Below are positions 1 to 11,400 of a stretch of 64,000 nt of DNA, one piece after another. Numbering within the stretch: the stretch's first letter is position 1; every line of letters starts with the position of its first letter. The position numbers were made by a program, and so were the translations under genes. This DNA is from Sisyra terminalis. Its lineage: Eukaryota > Arthropoda > Insecta > Neuroptera > Sisyridae. The notes under the pieces were generated by a model. It did no database searches, had not been told where the DNA came from, and worked only from the letters and a program-made list of their open reading frames with translations. Location of the stretch: the NCBI GenBank assembly GCA_958496175.1, contig OY292278.1:25668001-25732000 (forward strand). The letters are read 5' to 3'.

Positions 1-2929
1 GTTATAGCCGCAGAAGCGCCCATTCCAAGTACCTACCATTAGTTCATACGAAACAACAATCAATCGGCCAACCCACAAAGCATCCATTTCGCAATTTCCT
101 TTTCAATAATTCGAACACGGAAATCACCTTTCCTCTCAAGATCCCGTTAACCCATTTGAATTTGTCATAAAAAACCAACTTCAATAACCAATTCTTCTAT
201 TGAACTAACATAAGATGCAATGCACTTAACACCGTATCCAAAAAAAAACCATCCCAAAAGACCTTTTTTTCGAATAATTGCCTGAAATCTCTCTCTCGAA
301 ATTCTATTAACATTCAATGTTTAACATTTCTTCTCGTCTTTGGTTCAAGTTTATTTTTAAAAATACTTTCTTGCTCTTTCGTCTAGGCCAAATAAAGAAG
401 AGTGTACGAAAGGCCTAACGGTACTCATAGAGAAAAAAAAATAGACCGTTGAACCTTTTAATTTTAAAACATTTTCAACATCTCTTACGTCATTAAAGAA
501 TTCATAAAGAAGTAAAAAATCGAACAAAGCGAATCTAACAATCCAAGGGTGCTGGCTTGCAAAAACTGGGTCGAATAATAGAAAAAACATCTCTAAACAT
601 CCCAATTTTTCCATTCAACACTTAAAGATTTCTTCCAATTAATTAATCTAAAGAAATGCCTAGCTTTCTAAAACTATGAAACTGGTGCTATCACGTTTAC
701 CCTGACCCTTCGAAAACCAACTTCGTTCGAACTTTGAATCATTCAAATGCACGCTGAAGAGGTCTTTGTGTTATTTCGACTTGTGTGGGAGTTATTACAT
801 GTTATGAAGTGAGTATGTTACGTGATTATGGGCAACGTGAAAGATTATTTATCTTCGGAACACAATTATTGTTGTTCTCTTGAAGCCCACGGCACGATGT
901 GGCGGCTAGGTTGTTAGGGCGACGAAGAAAAATGGAATTTAAATGATATTAAACTCCTATTTCTTCTGTCACTTCTTTATGTTGCTGTACAAAGCGGTCG
1001 CTCGAGGATAAATTAAAGAACAATAAAACGTTAGATGAGCCATCATCAATAACCTCGAAAAAGTTTCCCTTCGAGTTGCCTAGTTAGATTATTATTATAA
1101 GCTTCGTTTGAGGATGATATTTTTATCAAATAAAATTTATTGCTACACCCAAGCCTTTACTATCTTTAAAAGAAAGAGTAAAAAAGTGTCAAGTACACGA
1201 AAGCATCTTTCCGGCTTAGGTTCCTACACTAGGTTTTATAGACTCGATCGATATCTTTGGTTCTAGGTTGGTTCGACGAATTTTTTTAAGTTTACCATAG
1301 AGTAAAGTAAGCATTACATGTAATATAAAATGAGCTTTGAAAATTTTGAAGTCTGCACCACGTTTGCACCAGGTCTGCAAACACAATTATGTTAACACCA
1401 CATTTGTATCATATTTGCACTGTATAATTATATTCTTTAATATTCTTGGTATAGGTGTAAAGTAGATCTATGAAATTTACGTTCGTTTGGACTGCGTCTG
1501 CAGCAGGCCGACAACAGATAGAAAATTGTCGTAGATATTTATTGTAACAATACGTGTACTAACCCGTGGTAAATGAATAAAATAGAATTTTAAATGTTTT
1601 CATTCGGATTTAAAAATTGTTAGAAATAGCTAGATAGCCAGCTAAAAAAATAACCCTATGTTCGCACGCATTTCAAACTTAGAAAACTCACTTAATTATT
1701 TTTTACCCAAAAAAACCTATAGTAGATAAATTAATTTAATTATGTTTTTATATTTCCTTATATTGAAACATTTAATCAACATTTAGTATTATATTTTAAT
1801 ACCGATTGATTTTATCGATAATGAAAATATTTTTCATTGTTCAATGTTGTTTCAATGTTTTTACCCTATTGTTAGTTTTTTGGTATAAGGACCATTATAT
1901 ACTTTCATATAAACTTAGTAAATATTGTTACGTTTATTAGGTACCTTATAGTAAAACTTTTATTAAAATTAGTCCAGCCGTTTTGAGATAAGCCGGAACA
2001 AACAGAAAAATGTATTCTGTTGCTAACGTGTTGCGAACGCATTTTTTTATTGTGCAAATCTGTTGCAAACATGTTGCGAACGCAATTGTTCACTTTGCAT
2101 AGCTGCTGCAAACGTCTAATATTATTCTTTAATAGTTCGACACGGGATAGTACCAAGCAAAAATCTCAAAATAAGAAGTCAATATTTCGAATCTTAAATA
2201 GAGTTTCTTATATGACTGTACTTAAGTACAGTCTATAGTACAGGCCTTAGGGAATTATTAGGACCATTTTGGCTTGTTATTATAATAGGGTATCTTAGCA
2301 TACAAATAAAATGCCTATATAGTAAAACCATGTAGGAACCTCGCAACAGGACCAGTCTTGGGCCAGCTGTTAATTGCCAAGCCGTGGCATACAAGCCTGA
2401 CTTAAGGCTTGGTCAAGCGTTAATGCCAGAGTTCTACTAAGAAAAGTGAACAAAAATAATCCCCATCACTAAAATCGTTTTTAAATTGTATTGGAATTTA
2501 TATTATTTTGTAAAAAATTAGTTTTTTTTTTTAAATTTTAGTTTAGATTGAAACTGGTTGCCAAACTTAGCCCATGGATATCATTTCGAAGTTGAGCCAA
2601 TCTTGGCTCAGGCGTGGACCAAGATTGGACCAATTATAATTACTTTTTGGGCAGTAAAGGTATAAAACAGTTTCCAGTAGCTCCTTCAAAATAAATGGCA
2701 AACTCCCTGAAAACTTTGAGACCCTTAAATAAAAATTTTGCAACTATTTTAAGCCGCAGTTCCAATGCAAGAATTTGTATTTAAATTTAAGGATTTTTTT
2801 CCTTGGAAATGGTTTTGATAGAACAATTTATTTTTAAGTTAAGCAGAAAGATATATAAATAATAAACTGTATTAATTTAATTTTCATACATAAGTGACTC
2901 TTTACATAACTACATAATTAACCATATAC
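1..2929. other. AT-rich region without a recognised gene
   Basis: No frame longer than about 85 codons and none with recognisable motifs. Around 1360-1420 and 2015-2115 are short repeated words (TTTGCACCA, GTTGCGAACGCA, TGTTGCAAAC). Confidence 0.6.
1950..2010 (-). repeat. Fragment related to Helitron terminal sequence
   Basis: AAAATTAGTCCAGCCGTTTT is close to the reverse complement of the left border of the 20.8-kb Helitron (GGCTGGACCGATTTT) and to an internal inverted copy near 22760. The flanks hold no helicase similarity. Confidence 0.35.
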
Positions 2930-4060
2930 CGATTAACCAACAAAATTTTAAAGTTTGAATTTTCCATTTTTTTTGTCATTCGATGGGATATTGTTCGTAG
3001 AGGTTTGTGAAAGAAATTATTTCGTTTGTGACAAAATAGTTTAGTAGTAATTAATGAATTACGAAAAATTAATTATTCAGTCATTGATATAGTAAACTGT
3101 TAAGAAAATTGGGTTTTTAGCGACATGTCATAATAAAAATGCAGGAAAATTTAGAAAACTGTCATTTAAAAATAAAAATAAAATAAAATTAAAGATAACT
3201 TAACAGATCCTTCTCCTCACCCAAAAAATTGGTGAAAAAAGGCATTTATGAACTTGTTTCCTTAAATTATATTTTCTCAACATTTTCCAAAATAAAAAAA
3301 ATGAGATACAATTAAACATGCTTTTCACCCAAATATTTTCAACGTTTGTGAAAACCAATTTTTTCCATAAAAAATATTGAAATATTAATATGTGAAGTAA
3401 CACAATATATGTGTTTTAGGATACGAAAAATTGATTTTCCAAAACGAAGAAAATGTATCTGTGAAAAACCTGTTTATTGTTATTTTAATTTTTGCCAGTT
3501 TGGAAAAGTTGACTGAATCGGAAAGTGTGAAAAATATTTTTCGAATCCTAAAACAATATTTAGTGTGTTACTTCGCATTTTAATATTAAAAAAAAAATTG
3601 TGTGAAAAATTAATATTCACAAACGATAAAAATATTTGGATGAAAAGTATGTTTAATTTTGTCTCGATTTTTGTTATTTTGGAAAATTTCATGAAAATAC
3701 AGACTAAGAAAAAAAAAACATAAATACCTGTTTTTTTCCAATTTTTTGGGTAAGTAGGGCTAGTTTCTGTTGAGCTTTCATTAATTTTTCTTATTGTTTT
3801 AACAACAAGAAAAAACAACAGTATTTTAAATTTTCTTGTCCTTTTGTTATCATATGTCGCTAAAAATACTATTTTCTTAACATTTTACTAACTATATCAA
3901 TGCTGAATAATTAATTTTTCGTAATTAATTAATTACTTTTAAACTATTTTATCACAAGCGAAATGTATTCTTCCATAAACCTCTACGAACGATTTCCCAT
4001 CGATTGGTAAAAAAAAAATTGAAAAATTCAAACTTGAAAATTTTTAATACCATTACGTGT
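2930..4060. repeat. Large imperfect foldback, about 1.1 kb
   Basis: The sequence from about 2930 to 3475 is mirrored on the opposite strand from about 4060 back to 3490. Matching landmarks: GTTCGTAGAGGTTTGTGAAA near 2990 with the complement of CATAAACCTCTACGAACGAT near 3975; TTTTTAGCGACATGTC with the complement of CATATGTCGCTAAAAA; ACCCAAAAAATTGG with the complement of CCAATTTTTTGGGT. Arms diverge by point changes and small indels, so it is older than the 33.3-kb palindrome. Exact ends are uncertain. Confidence 0.75.
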
Positions 4061-4376
4061 AAAGTCATAGTACTTTTAAATTGCATTAACTTTTTAACGA
4101 CTTAGTGAGTTGCTTTAGAATTTTTACAAGTGCTTTAACAATAAATAAAAAACATTTTTCTACATTTTTAGTTATCTGGTAGCATTTTGACATACCTCCA
4201 TAACATCCTTAATAAAGTTGTACATTTTTTCCACTAAAGCTGTAACAATTCCATTTTCTTTTAGCATATAATGTAGTTAATGAATGATCTCCAAGAATAT
4301 TAAATAACGATCTAGTTTAGTGCTTTCAAACTAATTGTAAAGGTTTTATAATATTCTAGTTACCATTTTTATTTTA

Positions 4377-4672
4377 GCCCAGCTGTATTATTCCACCTCA
4401 AAAAATCTCCATTAATCAGACCAAAGATACAAATCATGATGAACTTAAGAAGAAAAAATCAGGAAATCTCAATCGCATTATACATAAATCAGCATAAAAA
4501 ACGCCATCGAGAACCATCAGGCAAGTGGCAGCTTGACGAACAAATTATCCATTACGTAAAAAAACCTCCGCCAACATATGGTCTCTCAAATCAATTCAAA
4601 AAAGGTATCAAATTTCCCCCTTATCCCCAAATCGAACTCCCGTTACCTTCGGTAAAAACCTTGCTTAAATAA
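4377..4672 (+). other. Open frame after an acceptor-like site, unidentified
   Basis: After TTTATTTTAG the frame CCA GCT GTA ... stays open for about 97 codons to TAA at 4672: PAVLFHLKKSPLIRPK, then KWQLDEQIIHYVKKPPPTYG and a proline-rich end (FPPYPQIELPLPS). Proline and glutamine content is unusual for a chance AT-rich frame. It could be the last exon of a gene whose other exons I cannot find, or transposon-derived. A second frame in the same stretch is also open for about 40 codons, which lowers confidence. Confidence 0.22.
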
Positions 4673-5740
4673 TCTCCCCCACATCTACATCGACAATAAG
4701 GGAAGAGCCGCGATATCATTATAATATATTTACTACAGGTGGCGACGGAGATTTGAATGCTTGAATAGACAACAAACCCGATTCTAACGGTACATGGGCA
4801 TATGGTTTAAAATATTTAGGCCACTAGGTGCGGGTGTCCGTTCCCCTCGCTCCCGGCATCTTCGTCCACAGGTCTTCAGGTAGGAAATGTTGGCTTCCTA
4901 CCTGCATAAGATTGAGGCTCTTTTTATGTTAATAACAATATAATTTGTGATTTTCAAGGATTTTTATGTGTACGGAAATCGTTTCGAGAGTCTTCCACAC
5001 AAAAAGCAGAAAGCAATTTGAAAATAACAGTAATCAAAAGTGGTTTTTTCGTAAATCATTTGGAGAGCAGTCCTTTTGGCTCGAAGCCTCCGAAATTGAC
5101 CTATTAAGCAACGAATACTTTCAGGAAAGAGATTGATGTGGCTAGCGGCCATAAAGAATATATTCATAAATCCAACCAAAACATTTAGCAGGTGCGATAT
5201 TTAAGATTTAAGGGATGTCGGGTTAGAAATCACCGTTACAAATTTATTTGACTTCTCCGATGAGATAAATCGTGGACGATTAAAGTTAAAAATATATATA
5301 TATAAAACGACTTATTTCTCGGCTGTCATTTTCTCTTATCTTCCATCTGTCAGCCCCCGTGAACATTTGAAGACACAACGATTTGAAGACTTCAAGTCAA
5401 ATATTTGTTTTTTCACATAAATCTCTGTTGACCCAAAAAAATCTGATTAACTCGTTATATAACCAAGAAGATTCTTCAACGTTCAATTGAACGTTTGTGG
5501 GTTGAAAGTTCACTGCATTGGCTAAACAAGAAGAAGCAGAAGAATTCTCAAATGAATTGTCTATGAAATTATTCACTGAGACAAAACCTCATTTTTATTA
5601 AATAAATATAAAACTAACATAACATTAAAAAAATAGCACAGTGATCGCAAAAATGTTATGCATTCAGTTATAATAATTTTTAAAAAAAGATACTTAAAAT
5701 CAGGCTTCAATTTTATATTCAAATCAATTTAAACAAATAT

Positions 5741-5948
5741 CGGTATTTCCGTGGATCAGAACCATTACGGTCCAATTTATTCACAAAAATTAATTCAAAA
5801 TCCACAGAAAAAACAATAAAATCGGTTTCAAGGACTGTAATATTTGGTAGTTGCATTTTCTACTTTGTTTTTATTTTAATACGCGAATAAATTTGGTCGT
5901 AATGATTCTAATCTAAGCTGACATACCTGATCTACGGGAATACCCAAA
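5741..5948. mobile_element. Palindromic MITE family B, copy 1
   Basis: Ends GGTATTTCCGTGGATCAGAA and CTGATCTACGGGAATACC, with TTGCATTTTCTACTTTG inside, shared with family A. Same family at 29.4 kb. Confidence 0.65.
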
Positions 5949-6142
5949 TGTAAAACAGTTTTTCTTTCTAATACACCTAATTCTTTTTTACACGATAGTT
6001 AAGTTTTCAAAAATTCATGTAAAAAGAGAATTAAGTTTAGTAATTATTAAACAAATCTTACTAAAGTTCATTTAAGAGTTTATTTTGTGCTTACACAAAA
6101 ATTCATGTAAAAAAGAAACAATTCGTGTAAATAAAGATTTTT

Positions 6143-6363
6143 GGCTCAAGTCTCTTTTATCACAGTCAAATCTGACAACATTGTATTTTCTACTTTGTTT
6201 TTTATTCCACTTTTATTCTATTCGCGATTTTTAGTTAATTCAATTCTTATAAGGTATAATTTTCTCTTTTGGGACTAAATTTGTATTAGAGGTAGATTTA
6301 TTCACGAAATAAATTAAAAAACGCAACGTTGCCAGATTTGACTGTGCTAAAATTTCTCATACA
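6143..6363. mobile_element. Palindromic MITE family A, copy 1
   Basis: Inverted ends CACAGTCAAATCTGACAAC and GTTGCCAGATTTGACTGTG, with TTTTCTACTTTGTTTTTTAT next inside. Same family at 50.8 and 55.2 kb. Confidence 0.7.
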
Positions 6364-6639
6364 TATAATAATTACTAAATGTAATAATTGATACATTTCC
6401 ACTTAAACTATTATCAGTTGAAACAATATTTATATAGGTTCAAATATTTCAGAATTCAGAAATTTTTCAAATGTTATATAAAATAATATCACCGTATCAT
6501 ACGATTCGTTTTTGGCTTAGTATGGGAAAGGTTAAAAGAAGAAAAGTATTCAACATTTACTCTCGTTTGATGACCCTCTCTTTCATATAGAAAAGCTGTT
6601 TTTTTTTTGTATAGAACCAAAAATTCCTTATAAAATCAT

Positions 6640-6965
6640 ATATTGACAATAAGGGTCGTTATTTTCACAGCCGCTATTTTCAGCTATAAAACTATTGATA
6701 TGTGTAGGATTTATCTAATAGTTAAAATTTTATCTATTAAGAGTAAGTGTTTTTATTCATTAGTAGAAAGACCATATCCTTAAGATAACTATTTAATAGA
6801 TGAATCCTACACATTTATCATACATATATAACTATTCTTAGATGAAAAAATCCATTTTTTCTCTATGCTCCCAATAAAATTTTGTTTGGAGTAAGTAGCT
6901 AAGTAGCTATCTTAAGGATTTGATCTATTTATCCGTGAGTGAAGTTACCGGTCCTTGCATTATCT
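6640..6965. mobile_element. MITE family C, copy 1
   Basis: Contains GTGTAGGATTTATCTAATAG, its inverted counterpart CTATTTAATAGATGAATCCT, and an end TATCCGTGAGTGAAGTTACC. Shared with copies at 7.1-7.3 and 19.0 kb. Confidence 0.5.
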
Positions 6966-7089
6966 GGGTAGAAGTACAAAAAAATATTTTGCTTGTAAAA
7001 TATTTTTGGTATTCACCAAAGCATAATGATATATGTAGAAAAAATATGTATAATACAAAAAATGTATAATATTATAATAGTATATAAAA

Positions 7090-7295
7090 TAGTTTTCTTA
7101 AGGATATGGTCTATCTAAACATGAGGGAAAATACCTACCCTTAATACATAAAAATTGATGTGTTAGATAAATCTTATACATATTACTACTCTTATAGGTG
7201 AAAAATCGCATTTTTTCGCTATCCTCCCGATAAAATTCTATCCCGCAGATAAGTATCACTCTATTGATGTGCAAATACCGATCCTTAATGATAAT
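7090..7295. mobile_element. MITE family C, copy 2
   Basis: Begins TTAAGGATATGGTCTATCT, with TAGATAAATCTTATACAT and TTCGCTATCCTCCCGATAAA inside, as in copies 1 and 3. A frame of 90 codons on the minus strand lies in this repeat and is not a gene. Confidence 0.5.
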
Positions 7296-7974
7296 GCACG
7301 ATTGAGAATGTATTTTTGGTACAATAAGAAAATGCACCTTATCGTTATGAATGACGGGGTCATCAAACAAACGTAACTTTTGACATTTTTCTTCTCTTAA
7401 TTTAACTTAAATTTGCCTAACTTCTACTCTAAATATACAATACACTTAATTTACATTTTCCACGATTTTATTTTAAACAAATTTGCTTTAATACCAGTTT
7501 AAAGAAATCTCTTCTTACATTAATTATTCGGGGTTATTTTATGCGGGGATGTTTTATCTGAAGATATTTTCGCGGGAATATTTTGTCGGGTGATCTAAAC
7601 TTCTTATAAGGGAATCTTCTGGAAAATGAACAACTGAATATCTTTCTTAATAAGAACAACTAAGAAAAAATCGATTAAATAGGAAGTAGTTTTAGCAGTT
7701 TTACCATAAGATTTGGTAGATACCCATGAAACAATCAAATCCAATGCTTTTAGAAAAAATAAATATTATTCAATTTCAACCGATTTTGATGCTCAACAAT
7801 AGACCTACTGCACGTGATCTTAAAATAATTTTAACTGTTTAAAAAATTTTCTAAACTAACATCAAAACATAATTTAGCTACTAATTTTAATTTTATTTGA
7901 TAAAATTTAAGTAATAATAATTTAAAAATCGTTAAACTCAAAATACCTAAAACGAGATCCTATTAGTTCAACAT

Positions 7975-8475
7975 TGAAATGACGTCACAATACAAAACTT
8001 CAAAATCCCATGGACGTTTTCCTACGACAAATGTACAAATGTAAAACACAAAGGGAAAAGTTGTATAAGTCGTATAAACATGATGTTAATGATATAAACC
8101 TTTTACAATCTACCCAACCTTTACTCGTAAGGAAAAAAATTGATAGTAATTTTTAAGGAATAAAAATGTTTAGGTGAAAATGTTTAAATGTTAAAAGTGT
8201 TAAGGAATAAAAAAGGTGAAAAATCGTATAAAATGCCAAAAATTGTGTAAACTATTACTGTTTCTATGGTAACCGCTCAATGATCTGTTTATATTTCGGC
8301 TTCAATACGCGTACTGATGCGTACTGTGACGTCACAAAAGACCCATAAGCACACTTATCGATTCTCATTTTCTCATTAAAATCAAAACTTTTTTTTCTGT
8401 CAAAACACAAGTTTTTTATCATTAAAAATGGGGGTTTTTCATACTAATAATGTCCTTTATCGATTAAAAATATAA
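7975..8475 (+). repeat. Dispersed repeat R, copy 1, with TGACGTCA sites
   Basis: About 500 bases matching 23880-24345 on the other strand: CATGGACGTTTTCCTACGAC, TTACAATCTACCCAACC, TTTCTATGGTAACCGCTC, TGATCTGTTTATAT, CTGTGACGTCACAAAAGACC. Palindromic TGACGTCA occurs at 7980 and about 8328. Confidence 0.6.
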
Positions 8476-11400
8476 ACAAAACGTACATGTGATCTACTGT
8501 CGTATCGGTTCCAAACTTTTTAGGGGTTTTTACAAGGAAGAAAAAATTATTTTTAATCAGTCATTTTTTAACATCGTCATTTAAAAAAACACCTTACAAA
8601 TGGTTTATCAACGTTGGATACTTTTCATTTTTAATTGAGTGAAAAATAATCGAAATCTATTCTTGACTAACTGAAGAATGTTTAATCTATTATAGATTAT
8701 CTAATTCCAAGAGGAATTAAAAAGCAAATTTTCAAGTTTTCTATCAAATTTACATAAAATTTTAAGCAGTTGCCGATTAAACATACAATTATAGATGTTC
8801 CTCTTCCATCTTTGAATTTACTTAAAATGTTAAAGGTAAATATTTCGTGGGTTATTTGTTAGTTGGTTGAGATTTTTTGTTGAAAGTGAATAACCGAGAG
8901 TTGAGAAAAGGGAAGTTCGTTGTTGATAGAGCTTAATAAATGTGACCTTGCAAGAAAGTGTTGGGCTCGAGTTACTCTTTACATGGAAGCCATACTTTTC
9001 TTGACCAAGCACTAGGCCATGGCGGTCAACGAACGACCACCATTGCTCTCCCGAAGAAACATTTCCTCGAACTTCTGGTTAAATTCATTTTTTACAGACC
9101 AACATAATTGTTTGTTCAAATAATTACAAAACCCCGAAATACCCTCAACGACAAGTTATATGATAGTTAACGAGGAACTTCTTTGTCGCTGGGTTCTTGT
9201 CGCTTGTATAAAATAATTAAGATTCCTGAAACTTTTTATTTAGTATTCATTTGTCATTGTCTGCAATTTTTCTGTAATGTTGCAGCTGTAGTACTGTCAT
9301 CTTTTAATTGTTAATCGATTCGAATCACAAGTATTTTATAATTTTTATAGTTTTATCGATTGGAAACATGTTTTAAAAATATTCAAGTAAAGGTGGAATT
9401 CGACTCGTATTATTATATAAGCATTAATTAATTCGTCTTTATAATGAGGATTGAATCATTTCGATTTTTTTTTCTCCAAAAATAAATATGAAAGGGAAGG
9501 AAACAGATGCGAAGAATCTAACTGTTCCGAAAAAATCTCTTCTAATTTATTTACTAACATAAGGTAGGTCTGAATTTCTGAACCTCTGAATTCACCTGCA
9601 CCCGACAAAGACGAGACATCGTTACGCTACCTTTTTCCTCAGGTGCGTCAAAGCGAGCCAGAAGACCTCAAAAGAGAAAAATTTAAATAATCACCCAAAC
9701 GAAAGAAAACACAATAGAAAGACCATTCGTCATTTGGCTGACCATTTGGATAACGGTTTATGTGGAGCTGAAGCGTGGGCCAACCAAGAGACCACTTTTC
9801 GATGTTCCAAGAGAGGTAAAAGTGGCCGAGTCGAGGAATTTCGAAGAAAAGAATTAATACCTTAACCACCTGCCCATGAAAGGGTTAAGTAAACAGGAGA
9901 GAAAAACACTAAGCTAGTTAAGACCCTTACGTTAAGCTTATAAGGAGCTTTTCGATGATCGCTTTTTCTTTTCGGAAAAATGTCGACAACGTCAAGTTTC
10001 TTGAAGATAAGGTGAGCTCGAGGAAGAAGTAAGCGAGGTCATTGGAGAACATTGTTCTACATTTGGATGATAATCACTTGAAATGAGACGGAGGAGGATG
10101 GCGCGTTGCGACCGTGACATTGGCGGGAGAAAGAGCTGCGCTCAGCTACCAAGGTCTATGAACTCTGAGGTGTACAGTTATGGAGGTTGCATAAGTGAAC
10201 AAGACCCGTTACATACTTTCATTCATGGCCAACTGGATCGTTGGAGTGGCGGCGGTGGAGTTGTTAATATTTACAGCTCAACTTCACATTCTGATCGTGT
10301 TACACACATTGTTGTTGTTGCTGTCGTTTGCTTGAAAGTTTTTGCGTCAAATTGTAAACACAAAACAAAGAAACTAACATCAGTCGGAATTCAGATGTTA
10401 AATTGAGCTTAGTTAGTTCAAATTGCCGTTTCTGCAATGTTCCTAGCAATTTAATTTCAATTAATCTGCCATTGCTTTGCAGGTGACCTTCATATGGAAT
10501 GAGACTAAATTGTCCAGAAATCCAAAAAAATTCTAATTGCACTCTTATTTTGAACTTATTTAGATATCCCAGATGAAGATCCAAAGTTCAAATACTTTTT
10601 TTTCACTCAAACCCAATTAAAATGGATTTAACTCTTCCAATTCTTCCTAGTCTATTGTCTAATGTAGAGATCACGGATTTCAATCCAAACTTTTTGCACT
10701 TCTACAAGAGCTTAACAGAATATTTTCAATTCGGATCAGTGGCGGATTTAGGTCCAATGTCACCCTTATTGTTCCATAGCAAGATGGATATCAAGATAAA
10801 GCAAGGGATATCTATAGAAAGGATCTATACAAGGGATATATATAAACAGTGGATATCAATATAAATTTTCTGTTTAAATATAAATCTTAAAATTCAATAA
10901 TATTTTTGAAAGATTAATATAACTCACTGTTTATTTTTCAACTATCACTTATGATATAAACTTCTTCTTTCTAGCCATGGTTCGCGCGAAAACGTCGAAT
11001 ATATTATCGTAAACGATTTCTTGCACTAATTGAGGTTCAATTAGTAATAATGCCTGGGCATTAAATAAATTTTAGTCCACACTTGCACATTAGTAACTCT
11101 TTACTCTTTCCAGGGTGAAAAAATATCTTTCTTCTGAACAATTGGGCGCGGGGATTCCAAAAAATGCACAAGGGAATGTCAAAATTAGGGTACACATTGC
11201 GAAGATTCCGTGATGCTATAATTTCCATATATTTTTGGATATCTTCATTATTAGATTTTTAAAAAGACAATGTAAGAGAATACATTAATTTATGATGGTC
11301 TCTTCCAAATCATAAGCATACTAGATTGTTTTAGATAAGTACGACACTTTTCGCCTACCAGGTTTCGCATAAGACTAAATGTTTTACAAAGAAGGATCGA

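Noticed and set aside
3200..3818. Two minus-strand frames of 67 and 112 codons
   Set aside because: Both lie inside the large foldback and are rich in Phe, Ile and Lys from A/T runs.
10083..10406. 107-codon frame beginning MRRRRMAR
   Set aside because: No motif or splice context; the start is inside a locally GC-richer purine tract and composition changes along the frame.
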